From NCBI RefSeq assembly GCF_005116575.1, contig NZ_SWCN01000005.1, positions 1 to 64,000 on the forward strand: a DNA stretch of 64,000 nucleotides, written 5' to 3'. The stretch is from Desulforhopalus sp. IMCC35007 (GTDB lineage: Bacteria > Desulfobacterota > Desulfobulbia > Desulfobulbales > Desulfocapsaceae). The position numbers were made by a program, and so were the translations under genes. Shown in pieces: positions 52,371 to 60,956 of this stretch. The notes under the pieces were generated by a model. The model saw nothing but the letters and a program-made list of their open reading frames with translations, had not been told where the DNA came from and did not search any database. Position 1 is the stretch's first letter. Every line of letters starts with the position of its first letter.

Positions 52371-52504
52371 TGTCTTGCCTCCCTGCGGATTTCACTGAGC
52401 TTCCTTGCCCATTTTCAAGTGTATTTATATCCTCTTATAACTATTATCGGTGTGGAGTTGGGAAAACTTTAGAAAAAACGATGATTGTATCTGAATGTAT
52501 CGAG

Positions 52505-52816
52505 CTATTTTTTATTTTCAATATAAGAAGCCATTTGCTCATACATGGCGCTGGCGAGTCCCACGCCTTCGCCCTTCGTGGTTTCTTTTGCAAGTTCCAG
52601 ATCCAGCATTTCCTGAAACATTTCAGTGGCATTGCTTTTTTCAAACAGACCACCTTCGGGTACTGCTTTGCGCATTGCCTTGTACATTTCCATTACGAAC
52701 ATTGTTTCCATTTCTCTGCTTGATTCTTTCAGGGATGCAAGATCTCTGGTTTTGCGATCGGAGGTATGCTGGGTTGACGCGCTTATGTGAATACGAGGGT
52801 CTATTTTGAAATCCAT
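52505..52816 (-). CDS. flgJ: Rod-binding protein, FlgJ N-terminal type
   Basis: 103 residues. KESSREMETMFVMEMYKAMR, KAVPEGGLFEKSNATEMFQE, MLDLELAKETTKGEGVGLAS, AMYEQM: the rod-scaffold domain only. The muramidase half of enteric FlgJ is missing, as in most Desulfobacterota, so wall penetration needs a separate enzyme. It follows flgI by 16 bases. Confidence 0.9.
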   Translation of the reverse strand: MDFKIDPRIHISASTQHTSDRKTRDLASLKESSREMETMFVMEMYKAMRKAVPEGGLFEKSNATEMFQEMLDLELAKETTKGEGVGLASAMYEQMASYIENKK

Positions 52817-52832
52817 GAGAATATCCTTTTGG

Positions 52833-53951
52833 TTAGAGAACGATGAGCTCGCCTTGAAGGGAACCGGAAGCTTTTATTGCTTGAAAAATTGCAATAAGGT
52901 CGCGGGGAGTTGCACCAATTGCGTTGAGGGCGTTTGCAATTTCACCGATCGAAACACCTTTTTCCATGTCGAGCAGGACAAGCTCTCCATCGTCTTCAAT
53001 AACATCAACTGTGGTTTGAGGGGTGACGACAGTCTGACCTCCTGATAATGGGGCTGGTTGCGATACCTGAGGGTCTTCGCGAATAATCAGGCTGAGGTTT
53101 CCGTGTGAGACCGCGACTGTTGAGAGTCGCACATCTTTTCCCATAACAATGGTGCCGGTTCTTTCGTTCACCACAATTCTTGCTGTTGAATCGGAATCAA
53201 CGTCGAGGATCTCAAGGGATGCTATAAAATCGACGACATTGTCCTTGTATGGCTCAAGAACCTTCACCTGAACGGTGCCGGGACTATCGGCATAAGCGGT
53301 ACCTGCGCCAAAACGTTTGTTCACTGTTGCTGCAAGGTTTGAAGCGGTCGTGAAATCGGCATCCCGCAACTGGTATTGGAGTATTCCGTTTTCACCAATC
53401 TCCATGGGCACAGATTTCTCAATGATGGCACCACTTGCTATGCGACCTACTGTCGGATGGTTTTGCTGAACTGTGGCTGCTTTGCCTCCATAGGAGAATG
53501 CACCGATGGTTATTGGGCCCTGAGCCACGGAATAAACATTGCCATCCGGGCCTAGAAGTGGTGTCATAAGCAAGGTTCCCCCCGCAAGACTCTCAGCATC
53601 GCCAATTGAGGCAACCTGTACATCCATTCGGGACCCGGATTTTGCAAATGGGGGCAGGGTACCTGTAACCATTACTGCCGCAATATTTTCTATTTTAATA
53701 TCGTCGATGTTATCAGGGTCAATGGTGATTCCGTGGCGGACCATCATGTTATATATGGCCTGAAGGGTAAAAACTGATTTTTTCATATCGTCGCCCGTAC
53801 CGTTGAGGCCGGTGACGATTCCGTATCCGATCAGTTGGTTATCCCGTACTCCATGGATGTTGGCAATGTCTTTAATACGGGCGGCATGAGCACTCTGTAC
53901 CCCTAAAAGAAGAATTGTACAAAAAAGACACAGTATGGATTTTTTTTTCAT
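52833..53951 (-). CDS. flgI: Flagellar P-ring protein
   Basis: 372 residues. Signal peptide (ILCLFCTILLLGVQSAHA), then ARIKDIANIHGVRDNQLIGY, GIVTGLNGTGDDMKKSVFTL, AAVMVTGTLPPFAKSGSRMD, GGTLLMTPLLGPDG and a C-terminal ALNAIGATPRDLIAIFQAIK. All typical of FlgI, which forms the periplasmic ring around the rod in Gram-negative cells. It lies between flgH and flgJ. Confidence 0.96.
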   Translation of the reverse strand: MKKKSILCLFCTILLLGVQSAHAARIKDIANIHGVRDNQLIGYGIVTGLNGTGDDMKKSVFTLQAIYNMMVRHGITIDPDNIDDIKIENIAAVMVTGTLPPFAKSGSRMDVQVASIGDAESLAGGTLLMTPLLGPDGNVYSVAQGPITIGAFSYGGKAATVQQNHPTVGRIASGAIIEKSVPMEIGENGILQYQLRDADFTTASNLAATVNKRFGAGTAYADSPGTVQVKVLEPYKDNVVDFIASLEILDVDSDSTARIVVNERTGTIVMGKDVRLSTVAVSHGNLSLIIREDPQVSQPAPLSGGQTVVTPQTTVDVIEDDGELVLLDMEKGVSIGEIANALNAIGATPRDLIAIFQAIKASGSLQGELIVL

Positions 53952-53994
53952 AGCTTACACGCCAGGGTGTGATCGATTGTAAAAGAACGTACTG

Positions 53995-54681
53995 TCAAAA
54001 AGGCCAGACATTATCGAGAAATCGCATTGCCCAGCCGGGACTCTGTTTGTCACTGATGGAGCCTTTTCCGGTATAGCTGATACGGGCGTTGAGTATTTTT
54101 GTCGAACTCACTGTATTTGCAGCAGTAATATCGACAGGTCTGATAATACCGGTGAGGTAAATCATCTGCACTTCACTGTTGACCATAACTTCCTTGCCAC
54201 CACGGATTTTCAGCTGACCGTTTGGATATCTGCCAACCACCTGGGTGGTCAGAGATGCGGTAAGGTCTTCTGTTCTGCTTGTGGAGCCACTTCCATCAAA
54301 GCCATTGGCAAAGTCTGCATTAACAAGATTTGAAAGATCTACAGGATTATAGCCCTCCCAGACATCGTCATTTTCAAGGCCAAAAAAGTTAGAAATGGCA
54401 GCAGACATGTTTGTCTCTCTGGACGTACTTGTGGTTGCGGCTTTAGAGGCACTGGATGATTCAGAGATGAGAACGGTCACAATGTCGCCTATCTGCTGGG
54501 CCTTATGATCTGTAAACATGGAACCATTACTCTGATTCCACAAGGAGCCGGATTCCTTTGCCACTTCTTTACTGTCATATATTTCTTCGAGTGGCTCCTG
54601 AATAACACTCAGCGTAGTTTCCTCTTTTGCACAGCCGCCAAGTGCGATGATCAACAGGAAAAATAAGATAGAATGTTTCAT
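53995..54681 (-). CDS. flgH: Flagellar L-ring lipoprotein
   Basis: 228 residues from the ATG at 54681 (MKHSILFFLLIIALGGC), giving a clean lipobox GGC; an upstream ATG at 54726 overlaps flgA and would bury it. Body: GSLWNQSNGSMFTDHKAQQI, GDIVTVLISESSSASKAATT, QVVGRYPNGQLKIRGGKEVM, YLTGIIRPVDI, ISYTGKGSISDKQSPGWAMR. It forms the outer-membrane ring. The presence of FlgH and FlgI shows a diderm cell. Confidence 0.95.
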   Translation of the reverse strand: MKHSILFFLLIIALGGCAKEETTLSVIQEPLEEIYDSKEVAKESGSLWNQSNGSMFTDHKAQQIGDIVTVLISESSSASKAATTSTSRETNMSAAISNFFGLENDDVWEGYNPVDLSNLVNADFANGFDGSGSTSRTEDLTASLTTQVVGRYPNGQLKIRGGKEVMVNSEVQMIYLTGIIRPVDITAANTVSSTKILNARISYTGKGSISDKQSPGWAMRFLDNVWPF

Positions 54682-54682
54682 G

Positions 54683-55633
54683 TTATAACATAACCTCCAC
54701 AATACCGGGCGCTGTGACTCGCCCAAAAATCACCTTATTGGAATTGATGTTTTGTACTTTGATCAGTTCGTCAAGTTTGCCGTCACTATGGGCAAGACCT
54801 GTTGCTGTCAGCATCATTGGCCCGGACTGGATGACGATTTTAACTTTTTCCCCCCGGTGTACCACCGGTAAACTTTCAACCATTGACATGGTAAGAGGGG
54901 TGCTGGCAGAAATGGAACGGGTGATTTTTTTCCCTATAAACTCATCAGGGGAAAAACCGGGATCCTTAATGTCACTGATATCCATGACTGCTTCCTGCAG
55001 GTGGCGTGGCTCCAGGATGGTTCCTTTTTTTACCGGCGTTGCTGCAGTGATAATGTTGGCACGGGCCTCAACTCTGCCACGAACAGACATGTTTTTGACA
55101 ACCGTATCATCTACGCTGAAAATAATGGAAAACCTGGAACTGCTGAGTATCCCGGGGTTGGACGGGATAACCTGATAGCTTAGATCTCCTGTTGGCAGGG
55201 TGAATGGCAAGGGAAGTGCTGATGGAATAAAATGGATTACAGCCAGCGGCAGATTATCCTTTTGGGACCGCAGGTATTCGGCAATGATATCGAGCATTTT
55301 TGTCGAATCAATGAAAATACCTTTTCTTTGGACTTTAACAGAAGGCGCACCGCCCCAATTGATATTGTCTGGTAGTGACTGGCTGGTGGAAAGATATTTT
55401 TTAATATTAGCGGTGCGAAAATATGTTGTTTCTCCTGGTTCGGGCGCATTGGCAACAGGAACAGTCAAGAGTGCCTTGCCAAGTTCGGAAACCGTGTCAA
55501 TCGTGGCAACGTCGCCGAGTTTCACAAGTGCGTCATCAACCTCTGCCATTTTTTTAAACGTCACGTCAAAGGCATGCGCTGTCTGCAGATGGGTCAAGAA
55601 AAGCAATGTGAAGAGGGCAAGTAAGCGAATCAT
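54683..55633 (-). CDS. flgA: Flagellar basal body P-ring formation chaperone
   Basis: 316 residues. Signal peptide (LLALFTLLFLTHLQTAHA). The C-terminal SAF domain: ANIITAATPVKKGTILEPRH, LQEAVMDISDIKDPGFSPDE, FIGKKITRSISAST, HRGEKVKIVIQSGPMMLTAT. FlgA chaperones FlgI in the periplasm. It is placed between flgG and flgH, one base before the flgH start. Confidence 0.92.
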   Translation of the reverse strand: MIRLLALFTLLFLTHLQTAHAFDVTFKKMAEVDDALVKLGDVATIDTVSELGKALLTVPVANAPEPGETTYFRTANIKKYLSTSQSLPDNINWGGAPSVKVQRKGIFIDSTKMLDIIAEYLRSQKDNLPLAVIHFIPSALPLPFTLPTGDLSYQVIPSNPGILSSSRFSIIFSVDDTVVKNMSVRGRVEARANIITAATPVKKGTILEPRHLQEAVMDISDIKDPGFSPDEFIGKKITRSISASTPLTMSMVESLPVVHRGEKVKIVIQSGPMMLTATGLAHSDGKLDELIKVQNINSNKVIFGRVTAPGIVEVML

Positions 55634-55635
55634 AA

Positions 55636-56421
55636 CTATATGAGGTTGTTTGTCGTCTGCATCATCTCATCAGACGTTTGAATTGTTTTGGAATTGATTT
55701 CATAGGCCCGCTGGGTGGTGATCATACTGGCAAGCTCTTCGACGATGTTTACATTGGAACCCTCAAGATAGGTTTGCAAAAGAGTACCGTATCCTTCATC
55801 ACCCGGTGTTCCGGTTTGCGGTGTGCCGGATGAGGACGATTCTTCGAAAAGATTCTGGCCAATGGCAAGTAAGCCGGAATTGTTGGTAAAAGTGGCGAGT
55901 TGTATGGTCCCGAGTTCGGTGGACTCGGTGTCATTATCAATCAGGGCGCTGACGATACCGGTTTCACCGATGGTTATCTGAGTGTACCCGTCTGGAATAG
56001 TGATGGCTGGAGTGATTGGATAGCCGTCTGAATTGGTAAGGCGTCCGTCACTGTCAAGTTTTAACGCTCCCGATCTTGTGTAGCCAGTGTTCCCATTGGG
56101 CTGTTCAATTTGAAGAAAACCATTGCCCTCAATGGCGATGTCTAGCTCATTTTCGGTTTGAATGAGATCTCCCTGGGTAAAGATTTTCGTTACAGCTGCA
56201 GGCTTGACGCCCAGTCCTATCTGGATGCCGGTGGGCGATTCGGTGTCTGCTGAGGTCTGGCTGCCGGGAACCTTCATGGCTTGATAGAGCAGATCCTGGA
56301 AATCAGCCTTGCTTTTCTTGAAACCTGTTGTGCTTACGTTGGCGAGATTATTGGCAATAACATCAATGTTTACTTGCTGCCCGTGCATTCCTGTTGTGCC
56401 TGTCCAAAGAGAGCGGATCAT
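55636..56421 (-). CDS. flgG: Flagellar distal rod protein
   Basis: 261 residues. IRSLWTGTTGMHGQQVNIDV, IANNLANVSTTGFKKSKADF, QDLLYQAMKVPG, PTGIQIGLGVKPAAVTKIFT, QGDLIQTENELDIAIEGNGF and ending EINSKTIQTSDEMMQTTNNL. Full-length FlgG. flgF lies 36 bases upstream and flgA starts 2 bases downstream. Confidence 0.96.
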   Translation of the reverse strand: MIRSLWTGTTGMHGQQVNIDVIANNLANVSTTGFKKSKADFQDLLYQAMKVPGSQTSADTESPTGIQIGLGVKPAAVTKIFTQGDLIQTENELDIAIEGNGFLQIEQPNGNTGYTRSGALKLDSDGRLTNSDGYPITPAITIPDGYTQITIGETGIVSALIDNDTESTELGTIQLATFTNNSGLLAIGQNLFEESSSSGTPQTGTPGDEGYGTLLQTYLEGSNVNIVEELASMITTQRAYEINSKTIQTSDEMMQTTNNLI

Positions 56422-56457
56422 AGTATGCTTTCCTTCTAAAATATAAATGAAATAAAC

Positions 56458-57207
56458 TTAGCTGAGTGTACCCAGTTCTTCCTGTTGTTCGCCGATGGTG
56501 GAATAACTTTTTAGTACTTTGTGGTACGTTTCAAAAGTTCGGTAGCTGTCAATCATTTTGGCCATTTCTGCAGCCATATTCACGTTTGACAACTCGAGAC
56601 TCCCCTGAAGAATTCGGGAGTTGTCATCGGGGAGTTCTGTGGCTCCATCTGCAAGAGAAAAGGTGGTGTCTGATTCTCTTTTGAGTTTTGCAGGGTCACT
56701 GATCTGAAAAATACCGAGTTGGCCGACTTCTGTTTTGGCTCCTTCTTCCCCTAGGGTATAAATAGCTCCGGAGTCGCTAAAGGCAATTTGAGTGCTATCT
56801 GTATCGGGAATGATTATCTCTCCACCGGTATCGTCGAGTACGGGGAGTCCGTTACTTGTCGTGAGAAGGCCTTCTCCGTTTACCGCTAAATCACCTCTTT
56901 TTGTGTAAAGTGGTCCCTCCGGCCCCTGGACCTTTAAGAAGCCCTCACCGTGGATAGTAATATCCAAAGGGTCTTCGGTCTGGCGGATGGCTCCGGGTGA
57001 GAAATCTGTGAAATTCTGATTAATACGGTTGTAGTTGATACCTTTTGCCTGTTTGGCCTGTGTTTCACCTTTCAGTACAGACTCAAAGCTCACATTGGAC
57101 TTTTTATAGCCTGAGGTGCTCACATTCGCGAGATTGTTGGTGATGTTGGCAATAGCCTGTTCGCGGGTTATGGCACCTGAGAGCGCACTGTATTTTCCTG
57201 AAACCAT
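56458..57207 (-). CDS. flgF: Flagellar proximal rod protein
   Basis: 249 residues. VSGKYSALSGAITREQAIAN, ITNNLANVSTSGYKKSNVSF, AIRQTEDPLDITIHGEGFLK, and C-terminal GSLELSNVNMAAEMAKMIDS, YRTFETYHKVLKS. It heads the operon flgF-flgG-flgA-flgH-flgI-flgJ, reading on through flgM-N-K-L to csrA-fliW. A FliA-type promoter lies 210 bases upstream. Confidence 0.94.
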   Translation of the reverse strand: MVSGKYSALSGAITREQAIANITNNLANVSTSGYKKSNVSFESVLKGETQAKQAKGINYNRINQNFTDFSPGAIRQTEDPLDITIHGEGFLKVQGPEGPLYTKRGDLAVNGEGLLTTSNGLPVLDDTGGEIIIPDTDSTQIAFSDSGAIYTLGEEGAKTEVGQLGIFQISDPAKLKRESDTTFSLADGATELPDDNSRILQGSLELSNVNMAAEMAKMIDSYRTFETYHKVLKSYSTIGEQQEELGTLS

Positions 57208-57416
57208 ATCGTTCTCGTGGGGTAAAAGTTCATATTTACTGCTTGAAAACTGCGGTCTGACGAGGCTTCAATCTTACGCAGTGTAATCGTATCCTCGAAG
57301 GCAGCTGTAAACTCGGGTGCCGATCTCTTTATATGAAATAAAAAGTAAGGCCCTTTTTTATCCTGCCGAAACCTCTCCTTTTTGAGATGAAAACTGTGTG
57401 AAAATCCTATAGTTAC

Positions 57417-57443
57417 TTATCGGTTCTTTCCGCCTGTTCTTTA
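57417..57443 (-). promoter_or_regulatory. Sigma-28 promoter upstream of flgF
   Basis: On the minus strand TAAA (57443-57440), exactly 15 bases, ACCGATAA (57424-57417): one mismatch to TAAA-N15-GCCGATAA. It lies in the 260-base gap between the DUF2802-like gene and flgF. It would put the rod, ring, junction and csrA-fliW genes at least partly under FliA. Confidence 0.8.
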
Positions 57444-57467
57444 GTAGGAAGATGGCTTTCAACGGTA

Positions 57468-57896
57468 TCAGGCAGCTGGAGTTATCGTAGAGAGGCATAC
57501 CAGCTGGCGGGCTTCATGGAGGGAGATTGACAAAACAGATGCAATTTCATCAGGTCCCATGCCGTTTTCTATGAGTGAGTGTATATATTTATACTTTTCA
57601 GGGGTACTGTTTGTCTTGTGACTGCTGGTTTGGCTGTGGGCAGCCTGTAATCGAGGTGCCTGAAATTTGGTGGTAAGTTCAGCTTGTTGCATTGAGTTGT
57701 GAAAGTTCATGATTTCGTTGTGTCGCCACTCTAATTCAGTCAATTTCTGTCTGTGCAGTTCAAGTTGACTGGTGGTGGTTTTTATCTCCTGGGCGAGCAG
57801 CTTGTTCTCTTTTTTGACGAGAATATATTTTGTTAAGCTTAAGAGACATAACACACTGGGGATAATCAGGAAAAAAATTGCAAGAGAGTGTTGCAT
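57468..57896 (-). CDS. DUF2802-like membrane-anchored coiled-coil protein
   Basis: 142 residues. One N-terminal membrane segment (LAIFFLIIPSVLCLLSLTKY), a coiled coil (ENKLLAQEIKTTTSQLELHR, QKLTELEWRHNEIM), and a C-terminal HTH-like segment (YKYIHSLIENGMGPDEIASV, LSISLHEARQLVCL) typical of DUF2802. Genes of this type commonly follow fliA or the motor genes in polar flagellates; the function is not known. It lies 24 bases after fliA. Confidence 0.78.
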   Translation of the reverse strand: MQHSLAIFFLIIPSVLCLLSLTKYILVKKENKLLAQEIKTTTSQLELHRQKLTELEWRHNEIMNFHNSMQQAELTTKFQAPRLQAAHSQTSSHKTNSTPEKYKYIHSLIENGMGPDEIASVLSISLHEARQLVCLSTITPAA

Positions 57897-57920
57897 TGCT
57901 GTCTCCTCCGGGGCTGTTGC

Positions 57921-58655
57921 CTAGTAAATTTGGGTGGCAAGCTTTGTTTTTAACTTTATCAGAGCTTGACTGTGTAACTGTGAAACTCTTCCTTCGGAAA
58001 GGTCGAGAACCTCGGAAATCTCTTTTTGGGTGAGCTCTTCGTAATAATAAAGGGCAACAACTAATCGTTCTTTTTTAGAAAGCTGTTCCAGTATTGACGC
58101 CATCTTCTCGGTGAGTTGTTGTTGCTCAATCCGTGCGCCGGGAAGAATTTCACTTTTTTCATCGGTAATTGAGTCGATAAAGGATCGACCTTCCTCACTG
58201 CTGTCGAGGGTTTCATTGAGACTGACGCAGCCGAGATGGCTGACTTCAGCCAAGAGGCTCTGGTACTCGTCCAGCGATAGTTCCATAGCCTCGGCGACTT
58301 CATAATCTTCAGGGTCGCGGCCCAGCTTGAGCTCAAGGCTGAAAATAGTTTTGCCCACCCTGTTCTGCTTGTCCCGCAGTGAACGGGAAAACCAGTCCAG
58401 TTTTCTCATTTCGTCGAGAATGGCGCCCCGTATTCGATATTCGGCAAAGGTTTTGAATTTGATATTTTTTGCAGGATCGAAGCGTTTTGCAGCATCGAAC
58501 AGGCCAAGCATGCCGGCACTTTTCATGTCATCGCTGTTCATGAAAGTGGGGACCTGGGTTACCATCCTGCCCACAAGGATATCCACGAGATACAGGTGGT
58601 CCTTTATAATTTGTGATATATCTTCCGCTTGCGGTCGTCGATCATAGAGCATCAC
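57921..58655 (-). CDS. fliA: RNA polymerase sigma-28 factor
   Basis: 244 residues. Region 2: LVDILVGRMVTQVPTFMNSD, DMKSAGMLGLFDAAKRFDPA, FKTFAEYRIRGAILDEMRKL, DWFSRSLRDKQN. Region 3 follows, and region 4: LSKKERLVVALYYYEELTQK, EISEVLDLSEGRVSQLHSQA. FliA/WhiG family sigma factor for late flagellar genes. Its anti-sigma FlgM is encoded 6 kb away in the same locus, and three matching promoters are visible in the window. Confidence 0.96.
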   Translation of the reverse strand: MMLYDRRPQAEDISQIIKDHLYLVDILVGRMVTQVPTFMNSDDMKSAGMLGLFDAAKRFDPAKNIKFKTFAEYRIRGAILDEMRKLDWFSRSLRDKQNRVGKTIFSLELKLGRDPEDYEVAEAMELSLDEYQSLLAEVSHLGCVSLNETLDSSEEGRSFIDSITDEKSEILPGARIEQQQLTEKMASILEQLSKKERLVVALYYYEELTQKEISEVLDLSEGRVSQLHSQALIKLKTKLATQIY

Positions 58656-58660
58656 TAATA

Positions 58661-59560
58661 TTACCCCCGCATGTTAAGCAGTTTTTTCCAGAAAAATTGT
58701 AGATTCCCTTTCGGGGATGTTTGTGAGGGCTCTGAACTGATTCTTGTTGCGAGTTCCTTAAAAGATTGGGTTATCTTTGAGTTTGGAAAGATCTCGCTGA
58801 TGACCCGCTGTTTTCTGATCGAATCAACCATCTGCCTGTCTTCGGGGATAGATCCCAGGTAATCAATAGATATATCGAGATATCTATTGGCTACCATGGT
58901 GAGCTTGCGATAGACATCAAGAGCATCATCCTCATTTCGAATCTGATTGACGACAAGGTTGAACTTCTTCTCATGATACTGGGTTGAGAGCAGCTTCATT
59001 AACGCATAGGCATCAGTTATTGCAGTGGGGTCCGGTGTGGTGACAACCAGAATATCCTGTGCAGCCGTGTTGAAGTAGGTAACATTTTCGGAGATTCCAG
59101 CCTCGGTGTCAATGAGAACAAAATCAAAATGATTATGCATTGCATCCAGGCCGTCCAGTAAGCGCATTTTTTGCTGGGCATCAAGCCTGATGAAATTTTG
59201 TATTCCCGAGCCTGCCGGGAGGATTTTTATTCCTTTGGGGCCGTCTACCATTATCTCCTGCAGTTCACGTTCGCCGGAGAAAAAGTGATTGAGATTAAAG
59301 AGGGGTGACAGGCCAAAGACAACATCGATATTTGCAAGGCCTAAATCTGCATCGAGAATGAGAACCCGCTTTCCCATTGCGGCAAGATTGTAGGCAAGAT
59401 TTGCGACAACTGCAGTTTTCCCCACCCCACCTTTTCCGCTGGTGATGGAGTAGACACTGGTCGATTGCGTATCGTTTATTTTTATCGCGCCAGTATCAGG
59501 AGCGCTGATGTTTCTCAGCGTTTTGGCCTGGTCATCGGCAGATCGTGATGTATTACTCAT
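58661..59560 (-). CDS. flhG: Flagellar number regulator, MinD-like ATPase
   Basis: 299 residues. Deviant Walker A YSITSGKGGVGKTAVVANLA, then RVLILDADLGLANIDVVFGL, FVLIDTEAGISENVTYFNTA, VTTPDPTAITDAYALMKLLS, and NLVVNQIRNEDDALDVYRKL. FlhG (FleN/YlxH) limits polar flagellum number with FlhF. It overlaps flhF by 8 bases and precedes fliA by 5. Confidence 0.95.
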   Translation of the reverse strand: MSNTSRSADDQAKTLRNISAPDTGAIKINDTQSTSVYSITSGKGGVGKTAVVANLAYNLAAMGKRVLILDADLGLANIDVVFGLSPLFNLNHFFSGERELQEIMVDGPKGIKILPAGSGIQNFIRLDAQQKMRLLDGLDAMHNHFDFVLIDTEAGISENVTYFNTAAQDILVVTTPDPTAITDAYALMKLLSTQYHEKKFNLVVNQIRNEDDALDVYRKLTMVANRYLDISIDYLGSIPEDRQMVDSIRKQRVISEIFPNSKITQSFKELATRISSEPSQTSPKGNLQFFWKKLLNMRG

Positions 59561-60956
59561 GCGTGGATCCTTGGTCTTGAGACATGATCAATTTCGCTAT
59601 CATTTGAGGTGTTATTTGCAAAAGATCCTCAGGAACTCTTTGTCCGTTCGTAATATAAGATATTGGTTTTTCATTATGAATTTGTGTATTGAGGAGAACC
59701 CCAAGGTTCAAACATTCATCTATTTTTGTAAAAATAGTATTGGAAAAGTCAAGTTTCTGAAATTGGCGAATGGTTTCAGAAAGTTCACTCTCACGGGTGG
59801 TTGCGGAGAGAACTAGATGTTTTTCTATATTGTATTCCGGGGACAAAAAAGAGGCAAGCTCGTCAATACAGTAGCTGTCCCTTGGGCTCCTGCCTGCGGT
59901 GTCGATAAGAATGAGTTCTTTGTCCTTGTGTCTGTTAAGAGCCTGTTCAAGTTGTTCCGGGGTGATAACCACGTCCACAGGAAGATGCATGATCTCTCCG
60001 TAGACTTTCAGCTGTTCCACTGCGGCAATTCTGTAGGTGTCGATTGTAATAAGAGCTATGGAATTGGAAGATTGCATCATGTGTGCAGCTGCAATTTTTG
60101 CAAGTGTCGTGGTTTTTCCTACCCCAGTAGGTCCAATAAGGGCAATTCTTTGCTGGCCGTGGAGTCTTGTTACGCGAGGTGGATTGATTACCTGAATTAA
60201 TTTTTGCAAGGTTTCAAGGATGGCATCTGTGGCAACATTTATGTCATTGAGATCACGATCGGCAAAGCTGTCTCTGGTCTCAGCTGCTATCGTCTCTGCT
60301 GTTTCTGTCTCTATTCCTCTTGCAATAAGAAGTGAGATGAGTGGATCTTTTGTGATCTGGGAGACAGTTTCTTGATCGGAAATATATGCCGATTGCGTGG
60401 CAGCATTGCGTGAAAGTTCCGTAGAGCCAGACCCGGAGCTGTTTGATTGGCTGAATGTTGATATCTGCCCGGCAAGATCTTTGACCATTTTTTTGAGGTC
60501 GTTGACCTCCGTTTCAAGACCTGAAAGCTGCTTGGGGGGAGCTGAGCCGCTACTGCTCATTGATGTGGCGGGCTCGGGAGCAGTGGAAGGGGGCTCCGGT
60601 GCCGCAGATCGTGTTGCCGAGGCAGAAGAAGGATATTCTCTAAAACATTCCTGAAAAGGCTCCTCTGTTGTCTGGGGTTTGAGATCCTGATTTAAAAACT
60701 GGACAACAGGATCATTGACAACACGGTTAAAACTTTTTCTTTCCGGAGAAGGTAATTTTATTTTTCCCGGTGCGGTTTTTTCTTTAAAATCATTATCAAT
60801 AGCAGCTGTAATTTCCAGAATCGGTCTACTCAACAAACCAAACTTGCCATTCCTGATGGTTTTTGTGGAAAGAATAAGCGCATCAGGACCGAGTTCTTGT
60901 TTAATCATTTTCAGGCCGCTTGCCATATCTTCTGATTGAAAGACTCTAACTTGCAT
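59553..60956 (-). CDS. flhF: SRP-type GTPase for flagellar placement
   Basis: 467 residues. N-terminal B domain (QVRVFQSEDMASGLKMIKQE, LGPDALILSTKTIRNG), a long Ser/Pro-rich linker (APEPPSTAPEPATSMSSSGS), the N domain, then the G domain: IALIGPTGVGKTTTLAKIAA, ALITIDTYRIAAVEQLKVYG, LILIDTAGRSPRD, FTKIDECLNLGVLLN. FlhF sets the pole at which the flagellum is built. It overlaps flhA by 11 bases. Confidence 0.95.
   Translation of the reverse strand: MQVRVFQSEDMASGLKMIKQELGPDALILSTKTIRNGKFGLLSRPILEITAAIDNDFKEKTAPGKIKLPSPERKSFNRVVNDPVVQFLNQDLKPQTTEEPFQECFREYPSSASATRSAAPEPPSTAPEPATSMSSSGSAPPKQLSGLETEVNDLKKMVKDLAGQISTFSQSNSSGSGSTELSRNAATQSAYISDQETVSQITKDPLISLLIARGIETETAETIAAETRDSFADRDLNDINVATDAILETLQKLIQVINPPRVTRLHGQQRIALIGPTGVGKTTTLAKIAAAHMMQSSNSIALITIDTYRIAAVEQLKVYGEIMHLPVDVVITPEQLEQALNRHKDKELILIDTAGRSPRDSYCIDELASFLSPEYNIEKHLVLSATTRESELSETIRQFQKLDFSNTIFTKIDECLNLGVLLNTQIHNEKPISYITNGQRVPEDLLQITPQMIAKLIMSQDQGSTHE

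Noticed and set aside
52370-52809. Plus-strand frames over the flgJ region
   Set aside because: They are antisense to flgJ and its upstream gap; Cys/Phe/His-rich and without ribosome sites.
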